Assembly (NCBI RefSeq): GCF_021462825.1
Contig: NZ_JAKEEB010000013.1
Coordinates: 105,406-169,405 of the forward strand
Reading direction: 5' to 3'
Length of the DNA stretch: 64,000 nt
DNA from: Streptomyces glomeratus
Lineage (GTDB): Bacteria > Actinomycetota > Actinomycetes > Streptomycetales > Streptomycetaceae
Each line of letters starts with the position of its first letter. The stretch's first letter is position 1. The position numbers were made by a program, and so were the translations under genes. Shown here piece after piece: positions 34,051-43,145 of this stretch. The notes below the pieces were generated by a model that was given only the letters and a program-made list of their open reading frames with translations, was not told the DNA's origin and ran no database searches.

Positions 34051-36102
34051 GTGGCCGATTCCGGCAACCCCAACGAGAACATTCCGTCCACCGACGCCGG
34101 CGCGGCGACCAGTTCGAACGGCGAGGTCACCGCGTCGTACGACGCCAGCGCCATCACCGTCCTCGAGGGTCTGGACGCGGTCCGCAAGCGACCCGGCATG
34201 TACATCGGCTCGACCGGTGAGCGCGGACTCCACCACCTCGTGTACGAGGTGGTCGACAACTCCGTCGACGAGGCGCTGGCCGGTCACGCGGACACCATCG
34301 ACGTGACGATCCTGGCCGACGGCGGCGTGCGCGTCGTCGACAACGGCCGCGGCATCCCGGTGGGCATCGTGCCCTCCGAGGGGAAGCCGGCCGTCGAGGT
34401 CGTGCTGACCGTGCTGCACGCGGGCGGCAAGTTCGGCGGCGGCGGCTACGCGGTCTCCGGCGGTCTGCACGGTGTCGGCGTCTCCGTGGTGAACGCTCTG
34501 TCGGCCAAGGTCTCGGTCGAGGTCAGGACCGACGGGTACCGCTGGACGCAGGACTACAAGCTGGGCGTCCCGACGGCCCCGCTCGCCCGGCACGAGGCGA
34601 CGGAGGAGACCGGTACCTCGGTCACCTTCTGGGCCGACCCGGACATCTTCGAGACCACCGATTACTCCTTCGAGACGCTGTCGCGGCGCTTCCAGGAGAT
34701 GGCGTTCCTCAACAAGGGTTTGACGATCAAACTCACCGATGAGCGCGAGTCGGCGAAGGCCACCGCCGGGGCGGACGAGGCGGGCGCCGACGAGAAGGAC
34801 GAGGTCAAGGCCGTCACGTACCACTACGAGGGCGGCATCGTCGACTTCGTGAAGTACCTCAACTCCCGCAAGGGAGACGTGGTGCACCCGACCGTGATCG
34901 ACCTCGAGGCCGAGGACAGGGATAAGAGCCTGTCCCTCGAGGTCGCCATGCAGTGGAACAGCGGCTACAGCGAGGGCGTGTACTCCTTCGCCAACATCAT
35001 CCACACCCACGAGGGCGGTACGCACGAAGAGGGCTTCCGCGCCGCGCTGACCTCGCTGATCAACAAGTACGCGCGCGACAAGAAGCTGCTGCGCGACAGG
35101 GACGACAACCTCACCGGTGACGACATCCGCGAGGGTCTGACGGCGATCATCTCCGTCAAGCTGAGCGAGCCGCAGTTCGAGGGCCAGACCAAGACCAAGC
35201 TGGGCAACACGGAGGCGAAGACCTTCGTGCAGAAGGCGGTCTACGAGCACCTCAACGACTGGCTGGACCGCAACCCGAACGAGGCGGCGGACATCATCCG
35301 CAAGGGCATCCAGGCGGCCACTGCGCGCGTGGCGGCCCGCAAGGCCCGCGACCTGACCCGCCGCAAGGGCCTGCTGGAGTCGGCCTCCCTGCCGGGCAAG
35401 CTCTCCGACTGCCAGTCGAACGACCCGACCAAGTGCGAGATCTTCATCGTCGAGGGTGACTCCGCCGGCGGCTCGGCCAAGTCCGGCCGCAACCCGCAGT
35501 ACCAGGCGATCCTCCCGATCCGCGGCAAGATCCTCAACGTCGAGAAGGCCAGGATCGACAAGATCCTGCAGAACCAGGAGATCCAGGCGCTGATCTCCGC
35601 CTTCGGCACGGGCGTGCACGAGGACTTCGACATCGAGCGGCTCCGCTATCACAAGATCATCCTGATGGCGGACGCCGACGTCGACGGCCAGCACATCAGC
35701 ACCCTGTTGCTGACCTTCCTGTTCCGCTTCATGCGGCCGCTGGTCGAGGCCGGGCACGTGTACCTCTCCCGCCCCCCGCTGTACAAGATCAAGTGGGGCC
35801 GGGACGACACCGAGTACGCCTACTCCGACCGCGAGCGCGACGCCCTGATCGAGCTGGGACGGCAGCGCGGCAAGCGCATCCGCGAGGACTCGATCCAGCG
35901 CTTCAAGGGTCTCGGCGAGATGAACGCCGAGGAGCTGCGCGTGACCACGATGGATCAGGACCACCGCGTCCTCGGCCAGGTCACCCTCGACGACGCCGCA
36001 CAGGCCGACGACCTGTTCTCGGTCCTGATGGGCGAGGACGTCGAGGCCCGCCGCGCGTTCATCCAGCGCAACGCCAAGGACGTCCGCTTCCTCGACATCT
36101 GA
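34051..36102 (+). CDS. gyrB: DNA gyrase subunit B
   Basis: A 683-residue ATPase subunit of gyrase. A polar N-terminal stretch leads to the GHKL ATPase with VLEGLDAVRKRPGMYIGSTG and VVDNSVDEALAGHADTIDV. The transducer follows, then the TOPRIM domain with EGDSAGGSAKSGRNPQYQAI and LMADADVDGQHISTLLL. The C-terminus ends RRAFIQRNAKDVRFLDI. The GTG at 34051 (VADSGNPNENIP) has AAAGGG upstream; an earlier in-frame TTG is unlikely. gyrA begins 40 bp downstream, so the two form an operon that introduces negative supercoils. Confidence 0.97.
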   Translation: MADSGNPNENIPSTDAGAATSSNGEVTASYDASAITVLEGLDAVRKRPGMYIGSTGERGLHHLVYEVVDNSVDEALAGHADTIDVTILADGGVRVVDNGRGIPVGIVPSEGKPAVEVVLTVLHAGGKFGGGGYAVSGGLHGVGVSVVNALSAKVSVEVRTDGYRWTQDYKLGVPTAPLARHEATEETGTSVTFWADPDIFETTDYSFETLSRRFQEMAFLNKGLTIKLTDERESAKATAGADEAGADEKDEVKAVTYHYEGGIVDFVKYLNSRKGDVVHPTVIDLEAEDRDKSLSLEVAMQWNSGYSEGVYSFANIIHTHEGGTHEEGFRAALTSLINKYARDKKLLRDRDDNLTGDDIREGLTAIISVKLSEPQFEGQTKTKLGNTEAKTFVQKAVYEHLNDWLDRNPNEAADIIRKGIQAATARVAARKARDLTRRKGLLESASLPGKLSDCQSNDPTKCEIFIVEGDSAGGSAKSGRNPQYQAILPIRGKILNVEKARIDKILQNQEIQALISAFGTGVHEDFDIERLRYHKIILMADADVDGQHISTLLLTFLFRFMRPLVEAGHVYLSRPPLYKIKWGRDDTEYAYSDRERDALIELGRQRGKRIREDSIQRFKGLGEMNAEELRVTTMDQDHRVLGQVTLDDAAQADDLFSVLMGEDVEARRAFIQRNAKDVRFLDI

Positions 36103-36142
36103 GTCGGTCTCAGCTGACCGCCAGGAAGGATCTTCACCAGTA

Positions 36143-38728
36143 ATGGCCGACGAGAACACTCCCGTCACCCCCGAAGAGGGCGGCGAAGTCACGATGCGAG
36201 TCGAGCCCGTCGGGCTCGAGACGGAGATGCAGCGCTCGTACCTGGACTATGCGATGTCCGTCATCGTGTCCCGTGCGCTGCCCGACGTCCGCGACGGTCT
36301 CAAGCCCGTCCACCGCCGCGTCCTGTACGCCATGTACGACGGCGGCTACCGCCCCGAGCGCGGCTTCTACAAGTGCGCCCGCGTCGTCGGCGACGTCATG
36401 GGCAACTACCACCCGCACGGCGACTCCTCCATCTACGACGCGCTGGTCCGCCTCGCGCAGCCGTGGTCGATGCGGATGCCGCTGGTGGACTCCAACGGCA
36501 ACTTCGGCTCCCCGGGCAACGACCCCGCGGCCGCCATGCGCTACACCGAGTGCAAGATGGCGCCGCTGTCCATGGAGATGGTCCGCGACATCGACGAGGA
36601 CACCGTCGACTTCACGGACAACTACGACGGCCGCTCCCAGGAGCCGACCGTCCTGCCGTCCCGCTTCCCGAACCTGCTGATCAACGGCTCCGCCGGTATC
36701 GCGGTCGGTATGGCGACCAACATCCCGCCGCACAACCTGCGCGAGGTCGCGGCCGGCGCCCAGTGGTACCTGGAGAACCCGGAGGCCTCGCACGAGGAGC
36801 TGCTCGACGCCCTCATCGAGCGGATCAAGGGCCCCGACTTCCCGACGGGCGCCCTCGTGGTGGGCCGCAAGGGCATCGAGGAGGCCTACCGCACCGGCCG
36901 TGGCTCGATCACCATGCGCGCGGTCGTCGAGGTCGAGGAGATCCAGAACCGCCAGTGCCTGGTGGTCACCGAGCTCCCGTACCAGGTCAACCCGGACAAC
37001 CTCGCGCAGAAGATCGCCGACCTGGTCAAGGACGGCAAGATCGGCGGTATCGCGGACGTCCGCGACGAGACCTCGTCCCGTACCGGCCAGCGCCTGGTCA
37101 TCGTGCTCAAGCGGGACGCCGTCGCCAAGGTCGTCCTGAACAACCTCTACAAGCACACCGACCTGCAGACGAACTTCGGCGCCAACATGCTGGCGCTGGT
37201 CGACGGCGTGCCGCGCACCCTGTCCCTGGACGCGTTCATCCGCCACTGGGTGACGCACCAGATCGAGGTCGTCGTCCGCCGTACGCGCTTCAGGCTGCGC
37301 AAGGCCGAGGAGCGCGCGCACATCCTGCGCGGTCTGCTGAAGGCCCTGGACGCCATCGACGAGGTCATCGCGCTGATCCGGCGCAGCGACACCGTCGAGA
37401 TCGCCCGCGACGGCCTGATGAGCCTGCTGGAGATCGACGACATCCAGGCCAACGCCATCCTCGAGATGCAGCTGCGCCGCCTCGCGGCCCTGGAGCGCCG
37501 GAAGATCGTCCAGGAGCACGACGAGCTCCAGGCGAAGATCCGCGAGTACAACGAGATCCTCGCCTCGCCCGTCCGCCAGCGCGGCATCATCAGCGAGGAG
37601 CTCGCCGCGATCGTCGAGAAGTACGGCGACGACCGCCGCAGCCAGCTGGTGCCCTTCGACGGCGACATGTCCATCGAGGACCTCATCGCCGAGGAGGACA
37701 TCGTCGTCACGGTCACCCGCGGCGGCTACATCAAGCGCACCAAGACCGACGACTACCGCGCACAGAAGCGCGGCGGCAAGGGCGTGCGCGGCACGAAGCT
37801 CAAGGAAGACGACATCGTCGACCACTTCTTCGTGTCCACCACGCACCACTGGCTGCTGTTCTTCACCAACAAGGGCCGCGTCTACCGTGCGAAGGCGTAC
37901 GAGCTGCCCGACGCCGGCCGGGATGCGCGCGGCCAGCACGTCGCCAACCTGCTCGCCTTCCAGCCGGACGAGTCGATCGCCGAGATCCTGGCGATCCGGG
38001 ACTACGAGGCCGCGCCGTACCTGGTCCTCGCCACCAAGGGCGGTCTGGTCAAGAAGACGCCTCTGAAGGATTACGATTCGCCGCGCTCCGGCGGAGTCAT
38101 CGCGATCAATCTCCGTGAGATGGAGGACGGTTCCGATGACGAACTGATCGGGGCCGAGCTGGTTTCGTCCGATGACGATCTGCTCCTGATCAGCAGGAAG
38201 GCGCAGTCGATCCGGTTCACCGCGACCGACGAGTCCCTGCGCCCGATGGGCCGTGCCACCTCGGGTGTCAAGGGCATGAGTTTCCGTGAGGGCGATGAGC
38301 TGCTCTCGATGAATGTTGTTCGACCCGGTACGTTCGTGTTCACTGCCACAGACGGCGGGTACGCGAAGCGGACCGTCGTCGACGAGTACCGCGTCCAGGG
38401 GCGCGGCGGCCTCGGTATCAAGGCCGCCAAGATCGTCGAGGACCGCGGTTCGCTCGTCGGCGCGCTGGTGGTCGAGGAGACCGACGAGATCCTCGCCATC
38501 ACGCTGTCGGGCGGTGTGATTCGTACGCGAGTCAACGAGGTCAGGGAGACGGGCCGTGACACCATGGGCGTCCAACTGATCAACCTGGGCAAGCGCGATG
38601 CCGTGGTCGGTATCGCACGTAACGCCGAGGCCGGGCGCGAGGCGGAGGAGGTCGACGGTGACGTGGACGAGACCGCCGAGGCCGCGGCCACCGGCACGGA
38701 CGAGGGTGAGGCGCCCTCGGCCGAGTAG
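36143..38728 (+). CDS. gyrA: DNA gyrase subunit A
   Basis: An 861-residue cleavage-joining subunit. The quinolone-resistance region reads HPHGDSSIYDALVRLAQPW with the usual Ser and Asp, so no classical resistance change is seen. The catalytic tyrosine is Tyr134 in AAMRYTECKM. The C-terminal DNA-wrapping domain begins around residue 510 with a GyrA box (QKRGGKG) and ends in an acidic tail rich in Glu and Ala. The ATG follows AGGAAGGATCTTCACCAGTA. The downstream DUF3566 gene starts 18 bp later. Confidence 0.97.
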   Translation: MADENTPVTPEEGGEVTMRVEPVGLETEMQRSYLDYAMSVIVSRALPDVRDGLKPVHRRVLYAMYDGGYRPERGFYKCARVVGDVMGNYHPHGDSSIYDALVRLAQPWSMRMPLVDSNGNFGSPGNDPAAAMRYTECKMAPLSMEMVRDIDEDTVDFTDNYDGRSQEPTVLPSRFPNLLINGSAGIAVGMATNIPPHNLREVAAGAQWYLENPEASHEELLDALIERIKGPDFPTGALVVGRKGIEEAYRTGRGSITMRAVVEVEEIQNRQCLVVTELPYQVNPDNLAQKIADLVKDGKIGGIADVRDETSSRTGQRLVIVLKRDAVAKVVLNNLYKHTDLQTNFGANMLALVDGVPRTLSLDAFIRHWVTHQIEVVVRRTRFRLRKAEERAHILRGLLKALDAIDEVIALIRRSDTVEIARDGLMSLLEIDDIQANAILEMQLRRLAALERRKIVQEHDELQAKIREYNEILASPVRQRGIISEELAAIVEKYGDDRRSQLVPFDGDMSIEDLIAEEDIVVTVTRGGYIKRTKTDDYRAQKRGGKGVRGTKLKEDDIVDHFFVSTTHHWLLFFTNKGRVYRAKAYELPDAGRDARGQHVANLLAFQPDESIAEILAIRDYEAAPYLVLATKGGLVKKTPLKDYDSPRSGGVIAINLREMEDGSDDELIGAELVSSDDDLLLISRKAQSIRFTATDESLRPMGRATSGVKGMSFREGDELLSMNVVRPGTFVFTATDGGYAKRTVVDEYRVQGRGGLGIKAAKIVEDRGSLVGALVVEETDEILAITLSGGVIRTRVNEVRETGRDTMGVQLINLGKRDAVVGIARNAEAGREAEEVDGDVDETAEAAATGTDEGEAPSAE

Positions 38729-38746
38729 CACGAGGAGTGAGTCAGC

Positions 38747-39463
38747 GTGAGCGGAGCCACGGGCGCCGGACCGACCGGTACGGACACGGACGGCGGCGGC
38801 CGTGGCTCCGCCGCGGAGCAGACGCACTCCCATGAGTCTCATGGATCCCAGGGGGGAACTGTGACGGACACCCGAGGCCCGCAGACCCAGCAGTACGCGG
38901 CTGGAGCGGGCCCGGCCGCTCAGGGCGCCACGCATCCCGAGCCGGAGCCGCAGCCGGCCGCGGCCTCCCCCCTGCCGGGAGAGCGCAGGCCGCAGCAGTC
39001 AGCGGGGCCCTACCACCCCCCGCAGGCCTACGCGGCGGAGCCGGGGACGGGCGCCGTGCGCCGCCCCCGGACCGGCGCACGCACCACTCCGCGCACCCGT
39101 AAGGCACGGCTCAGGGTGGCGAAGGCCGACCCCTGGTCGGTGATGAAGGTCAGCTTCCTGCTCTCCATCGCGCTCGGCATCTGCACGATCGTGGCGTCCG
39201 CGGTGCTGTGGATGGTCATGGACGCCATGGGGGTCTTCTCCACGGTCGGCGGCACGATCGCGGAGGCCACCGGCTCCAACGAGTCGAACGGCTTCGACCT
39301 CCAGTCCTTCCTGTCCCTGCCGAACGTGCTCATCTTCACGACGGTCATCGCGGTCATCGACGTGATCCTGGCGACCGCCCTCGCGACACTCGGCGCGTTC
39401 ATCTACAACCTCTCCGCGGGCTTCGTGGGGGGTGTCGAGCTGACGCTGGCCGAGGACGAGTGA
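38747..39463 (+). CDS. DUF3566 domain membrane protein
   Basis: A 238-residue protein. Residues 1-115 are a low-complexity Gly/Pro/Gln-rich cytoplasmic region. The DUF3566 core follows (RKARLRVAKADPWSVMKVSF) with two transmembrane helices, LLSIALGICTIVASAVLWMV and VLIFTTVIAVIDVILATALA, and an acidic end. The GTG at 38747 follows CGAGGAGTGAGTCA. It is encoded right after gyrA in most actinobacteria. No enzyme function is known; the link to gyrase is positional only. Confidence 0.88.
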   Translation: MSGATGAGPTGTDTDGGGRGSAAEQTHSHESHGSQGGTVTDTRGPQTQQYAAGAGPAAQGATHPEPEPQPAAASPLPGERRPQQSAGPYHPPQAYAAEPGTGAVRRPRTGARTTPRTRKARLRVAKADPWSVMKVSFLLSIALGICTIVASAVLWMVMDAMGVFSTVGGTIAEATGSNESNGFDLQSFLSLPNVLIFTTVIAVIDVILATALATLGAFIYNLSAGFVGGVELTLAEDE

Positions 39464-39596
39464 GCGTGGCCCGGGACCGGGCCCCGGCGGTTCGGAGGCC
39501 CGGAGTCCGCTCCCCGGGTAACCGATTTTGGGACTTCCCACGTCGTGCGCTAATCTTCAGGGGTCAGCGCGCGGGACATACACCGCAGAGCGCGGC

Positions 39597-39670
39597 GGGG
39601 CTATAGCTCAGTTGGTTAGAGCGCATCCCTGATAAGGATGAGGCCACAGGTTCAAATCCTGTTAGCCCCA
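39597..39670 (+). tRNA. tRNA-Ile (GAT)
   Basis: A 74-base cloverleaf: acceptor GGGGCTA pairs with TAGCCCC, the anticodon GAT is at 39631-39633, and the T-loop is TTCAAAT. CCA is encoded at 39671-39673. A strong terminator follows. Confidence 0.98.
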
Positions 39671-39682
39671 CCAGCGAAAAGA

Positions 39683-39712
39683 CCCCCGGCCCACCAGGGC
39701 CGGGGGTTTTTT
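39683..39712 (+). terminator. Rho-independent terminator after tRNA-Ile
   Basis: CCCCCGGCCC-ACCA-GGGCCGGGGG is followed by six T residues (39707-39712), a textbook terminator. Confidence 0.9.
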
Positions 39713-39844
39713 GACACCGACAGGGCCCCAGGCTCACGGTGTGGTGGGCTTCATCGGGCACCTCGCCGGGGCGGTGGGAGCCGAGGGAGCAGGGCAGAGC
39801 TCTCGGCCGGCCCTGATAGTCGCTGGCCGCGGGCCCCGCCCGCT

Positions 39845-40216
39845 CTAGCGGGTCTTCAGTTCCCCGATCCGAGCCGCCGTCGTTCCCGTCTTCGGGCATG
39901 TCCACACCGCCGTGTCCATGCGGACGGTCGCCGTCAGCGGATGTGTGTCCGGGTGTGTCGGGCACTGTGGCCAGATCGCCGATGCACCTTGGGACCATAG
40001 TGTCTCCACCGCCCAGTCCTGGACCTGATCTGCCAGGTGTACGAGCAATTCCGCGGCGGTGCCCTCGGGATGTGGAGTCAGGCCCTGGCCTGAACCGTCC
40101 GGGGCCCAGAGCGTGATCCCGTTCCTGTCATCCGAACGTATCTCTGGCTGCACCGCGCACTGTGCCCGGAGGTCCCGCAGGACTGTCTCCACAGCTTCGG
40201 CGAATTCCATGTTCAC
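39845..40216 (-). CDS. Hypothetical protein
   Basis: A 123-residue, mildly acidic, probably cytoplasmic protein without membrane segments. Recognisable stretches are FAEAVETVLRDLRAQCAVQP, GTAAELLVHLADQVQDWAVE and a C-terminal CPTHPDTHP...WTCPKTG, so a CxxH/C pair could bind metal. A GTG at 40216 follows AGGAGCCCCA; an in-frame ATG at 40210 would also be served by the same site. It is on the opposite strand to the tRNA-Ile unit. I do not recognise the family. Confidence 0.7.
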   Translation of the reverse strand: MNMEFAEAVETVLRDLRAQCAVQPEIRSDDRNGITLWAPDGSGQGLTPHPEGTAAELLVHLADQVQDWAVETLWSQGASAIWPQCPTHPDTHPLTATVRMDTAVWTCPKTGTTAARIGELKTR

Positions 40217-40712
40217 TGGGGCTCCTGATCACCTCGGGGAGAACTGCCTCACAGTCTCCCCTGCCCCTGTAGCTTGCGGATGATCTTTTCCGGCCCAGGG
40301 CCACCGTTTCAGCAGTCGCCTCAGCCTCGGCGCCGCGGCTGCCACCAGCGGCTGACGCCGACAAACGCGGACGGTGGCGGTCGGCGCCGGACCGCGCAAG
40401 ACGGCCGGCTCGTGGAGGTTCCGGTGCCGCGCGCTCGCCGGTATCTCCGGCCGAATCACTTCACAGGCGAGGTCGATCCGGACTGCCCCGGAACTCCGGT
40501 CCGCACGGACGGGCCCGGTGGCTCGCCCGAAGGGGGATGACCGCCGGTTTTCGGTCAGCGCCGGGGGGTTCCGACGGCGAGAAGCGGACGGCAGCGTCCG
40601 GCCCGGTCCGGCGGAGTGGGAGCTTTCATGCCGACGGCCCGGCACCTGGGAGCAGATGCCGGGACGTTCGCCGTGGGGTTGTGTACGCAATCCCGTCCCG
40701 GCCGGGGCCGGT
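40217..40712. other. Gene-poor interval, no recognisable feature
   Basis: This 496-bp stretch lies between the hypothetical gene at 39845 and the gene at 40713. Its reading frames show no conserved motif or good ribosome site. I see no tRNA, parS, DnaA box or strong hairpin. It may hold the promoter of the minus-strand hypothetical gene. Confidence 0.6.
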
Positions 40713-41075
40713 TCAGTGCTGGAGCCGCACGGTCGCTTCGGGAGGTTCGGCGGGCCGGCTGGGGGCTCTGAGGGCGCAGCGGGCGAGGCGGAGTGTCGGT
40801 GCGGAGGCCGGCAGCCGGTGGCGGCAGGAAGGGGAGGAACCGTGGGCCTCGGCGCGGATGCGCTGTTTCATCGTGGGGGGCAGGGACCGGTCCCGGGGCC
40901 AGCGTCCGTGGTCCGGTCGCGACGGCGTCACCTGAGCCGTGCCGTTGCGGGCCGGCTGGGACTGGGGTACCTCCGCGGCGGCGGTGGTCGTGGTGATGAG
41001 TCCCAGCGCGGTGAACAGCGCGAGGAAGGCGCTGACGATGGCGGTCCACAGCTTCATGACCTTGGTGCGGGCCAT
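40713..41075 (-). CDS. Small secreted or membrane protein (DUF6344-like)
   Basis: A 120-residue protein with a signal-peptide-like start: MARTKVMKLWTAIVSAFLAL and a hydrophobic segment ending TTTAAAEVPQ. The rest is Arg/Pro-rich with RDRSLPPTMKQRIRAEAHGS and SSPSCRHRLPA. The ATG at 41075 follows GTGAGGGGTC. The sequence resembles a small Streptomyces-specific family I recall as DUF6344, but the family name is uncertain. Function unknown. Confidence 0.65.
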   Translation of the reverse strand: MARTKVMKLWTAIVSAFLALFTALGLITTTTAAAEVPQSQPARNGTAQVTPSRPDHGRWPRDRSLPPTMKQRIRAEAHGSSPSCRHRLPASAPTLRLARCALRAPSRPAEPPEATVRLQH

Positions 41076-41411
41076 GACCCCTCACTTTCGGGTCGGGCGA
41101 TTTGCGTACTTTCCTCATGATGTGTAAGGGGGCTCCGAAGTGGGGGACCGACGCCCATGGCGCGTCGATCTTCGGATGAACACCACTCGGATGGACGTAC
41201 GGGGCCCGGAAAGGTCGGAAGAGGCGGGGGAGGGCGTCGAGCGTCACGGTCCGTGAGGCCCGCTCACGCGGAGACGCACCGGTGGCGTCGAGCCGTACTG
41301 CGGTGCGCCGGCGAGGAGTTGAGCACCGACTCAGGTCACCGAACGATATCGATCGGTGTGTATAGTCGGGCGCCAGAAGTCCCCTACGTCAAGGAAAGAC
41401 GAGGTCGCGCG
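41076..41411. other. Divergent promoter interval
   Basis: A 336-bp space between the divergent minus-strand gene (start 41075) and the DLW-39 gene (41412). TATAGT at 41361-41366, after a short ATATCGAT palindrome, is a possible -10 element for the DLW-39 gene. I find no other feature. Confidence 0.45.
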
Positions 41412-41540
41412 GTGAAGAAGCTTCTCCTGGTCGCACTGGCCGCCATCGGCGGGCTCCTCGTGTACCGCCAGATCCAGGCGGATCGCGCCGAGCAGGATCT
41501 GTGGACGGAGGCGACCGACTCCGTGCCCACGGGTTCGTGA
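41412..41540 (+). CDS. DLW-39 family small protein
   Basis: A 42-residue protein. It starts MKKLLLVALAAIGGLLVYRQ, a single membrane helix, followed by the family's namesake acidic segment EQDLWTEATDSV. The GTG at 41412 follows ACGAGGTCGCGCG. A strong terminator closes the unit. It is a conserved actinobacterial micro-protein near the origin; function unknown. Confidence 0.88.
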   Translation: MKKLLLVALAAIGGLLVYRQIQADRAEQDLWTEATDSVPTGS

Positions 41541-41567
41541 GTCCTCAGGACGACAGACATCAGAGCA

Positions 41568-41595
41568 GGCCCCGACCGCCGACGCGGTCGGGGCC
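41568..41595 (+). terminator. Terminator after the DLW-39 gene
   Basis: GGCCCCGACCGC-CGAC-GCGGTCGGGGCC, a 12-bp perfect stem with a short loop, followed by a T-rich stretch (TTGTGTTT). Confidence 0.85.
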
Positions 41596-41719
41596 TTGTG
41601 TTTCCCGGGCTGCACGGGGAAGCGTTTCGGCCGCTCGTACGTAAGAGCGGAATACCGCCGTGGTGCGCGGGGCAGGATGGGCGGCGGTCCGGGACTGCGG
41701 AGCACGGCGGGGGTGCAGC

Positions 41720-43138
41720 GTGAGAAAGCGGCGTGCGGAAGCAGGGCACGCGTTCCCGCGGCGCGGTCGTATGGCGGCTCACGCGGCCGTCGCCCTGTGT
41801 GCGGTGTTGGCGCTCGGCACGGCCGCGGCGCTCCCCGCGCGGGCCGCGCCGCCCTCCGCAGCCGGCGACGGCAGTCCGGACGCGTACGCCTTCGCCCGCG
41901 ACGCCAGAACGGTCGGTGGCGCGAGTGGCACCACGGACGCCGTACGCCTGGACCCCGGCCACATCTACCGGAGCGTCCTGCCCCCGGGCGCCAAGCGCTA
42001 CTACCGGCTGGACCTCGACGCGTCCGCCAACGCCTACGTCTCCGCGACGGCCGTGCCCCGGGCCGGGGCACGGGTCTCCTCCTCCGACGGTCTGAAGGTG
42101 TCCGTCCAGGACGCCGACGGCACCACATGCTCCTCGGGAACCTCGTACTTCGGGCCCACCCAGAGCCCGCACCCGATCGCCGCCTGGGCCTCGCGCGAGA
42201 CCGGCCCCGGCACCTACGGCTGCAAGGGGGCGGGCGCGTACTACGCGGTCGTCGAACGGCGCGATCCGACCGCCGTCCTGCCCGTCGACTGGGACCTCGA
42301 GCTGGACTGCGTCTCGGAACCCGCCCCGCGCCGGGCCGGGGCCACGGCCCCGCCGCGGACCTGGGACTCCGGATCGCCGGAGCCCGTCGTGGGGCAGGCC
42401 GCGCAGCGCGCGGGCGGGGCGGGCTTCGCCACGGCGAGCGCTGTGGGGCAAGGCGTCTGGCAGGACGGGATCAGGCCCGGGCAGACACTCTTCTACAAGG
42501 TTCCCGTCGACTGGGGACAGCAGCTTTCGGCCACCGTCGAGATGGGCAGCTCCGAGGGCGGCGACGGCTATGTCGGCACCGCGCTGGCCATGTCGCTCTA
42601 CAACCCCGTCCGGGCCTTCGTCGACGACGCCGACGCCGGTTACAGCGGCGCGCAGACCTCGGCGTCGCTGGATCCGCTGCCGCCCGTCGACTACGCCAAC
42701 CGCCGTGCCGTCGGCCAACGTGCCGGCGGGATGCGGTTCGCGGGCTGGTACTACCTCGCGGTGCACCTGGGCGCACCCGTCGCGGAGCGGTTCGGCGACG
42801 GCCCGTTCGGACTGACGCTGCGCGTGCGGGTCGGCGGGGAACCGGTGCCCGGGCCGGTGTACGCCGGGCGGTCCGCACCGGGCGAGGTGTTCCGGATCAC
42901 GGCTGCGGACAGGCAGGAGGCCGCGGCCGGGGCGGAGACCGCTGCGGGCGGAGGCAAGGAATCCGGCGGCTCCTCGCCCCGCGCCGCGACCGGCGCCGGC
43001 GGCGGGGCGGCGGGGGACACCCGCACGATGAGGATGGTCGCCGTGGGCGGGATCGGCACCGGGAGCGCACTGGTCCTGTGGCTCGGGGTGTGGACCCTGG
43101 CCGCCCGGCGGCGGTCCCGGCGCCGGTGGGCGGGGTGA
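41720..43138 (+). CDS. Secreted, C-terminally membrane-anchored protein of unknown function
   Basis: A 472-residue protein. The signal peptide (MAAHAAVALCAVLALGTAAA...ARA/APP) lies after about 19 basic residues. The mature part has two similar beta-rich halves with paired phrases, YRSVLPPGAKRYYRLDLDAS and GQTLFYKVPVDWGQQLSATV, suggesting tandem pre-peptidase-like domains. A Gly/Ala-rich linker then leads to a C-terminal helix (MVAVGGIGTGSALVLWLGVW) and a basic end. The GTG at 41720 follows GGCGGGGGTGCAG. Convergent with a kinase gene; no catalytic motif found. Confidence 0.75.
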   Translation: MRKRRAEAGHAFPRRGRMAAHAAVALCAVLALGTAAALPARAAPPSAAGDGSPDAYAFARDARTVGGASGTTDAVRLDPGHIYRSVLPPGAKRYYRLDLDASANAYVSATAVPRAGARVSSSDGLKVSVQDADGTTCSSGTSYFGPTQSPHPIAAWASRETGPGTYGCKGAGAYYAVVERRDPTAVLPVDWDLELDCVSEPAPRRAGATAPPRTWDSGSPEPVVGQAAQRAGGAGFATASAVGQGVWQDGIRPGQTLFYKVPVDWGQQLSATVEMGSSEGGDGYVGTALAMSLYNPVRAFVDDADAGYSGAQTSASLDPLPPVDYANRRAVGQRAGGMRFAGWYYLAVHLGAPVAERFGDGPFGLTLRVRVGGEPVPGPVYAGRSAPGEVFRITAADRQEAAAGAETAAGGGKESGGSSPRAATGAGGGAAGDTRTMRMVAVGGIGTGSALVLWLGVWTLAARRRSRRRWAG

Positions 43139-43145
43139 CCGCCGC

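Noticed and set aside
36134..38935. A 933-codon open frame antisense to gyrA, and similar long antisense frames elsewhere
   Set aside because: High-GC codon bias makes the opposite strand open by chance; the gyrA sense protein is unambiguous.
39564..39998. Reading frame on the minus strand across tRNA-Ile containing LVGLTGFEPVASSLSGMR
   Set aside because: This peptide is the well-known translation artefact of a tRNA gene read backwards; the cloverleaf explains the sequence.
40229..40690. 153-codon minus-strand frame rich in Arg/Pro/Ser
   Set aside because: No ribosome site, no motif and composition typical of chance frames.
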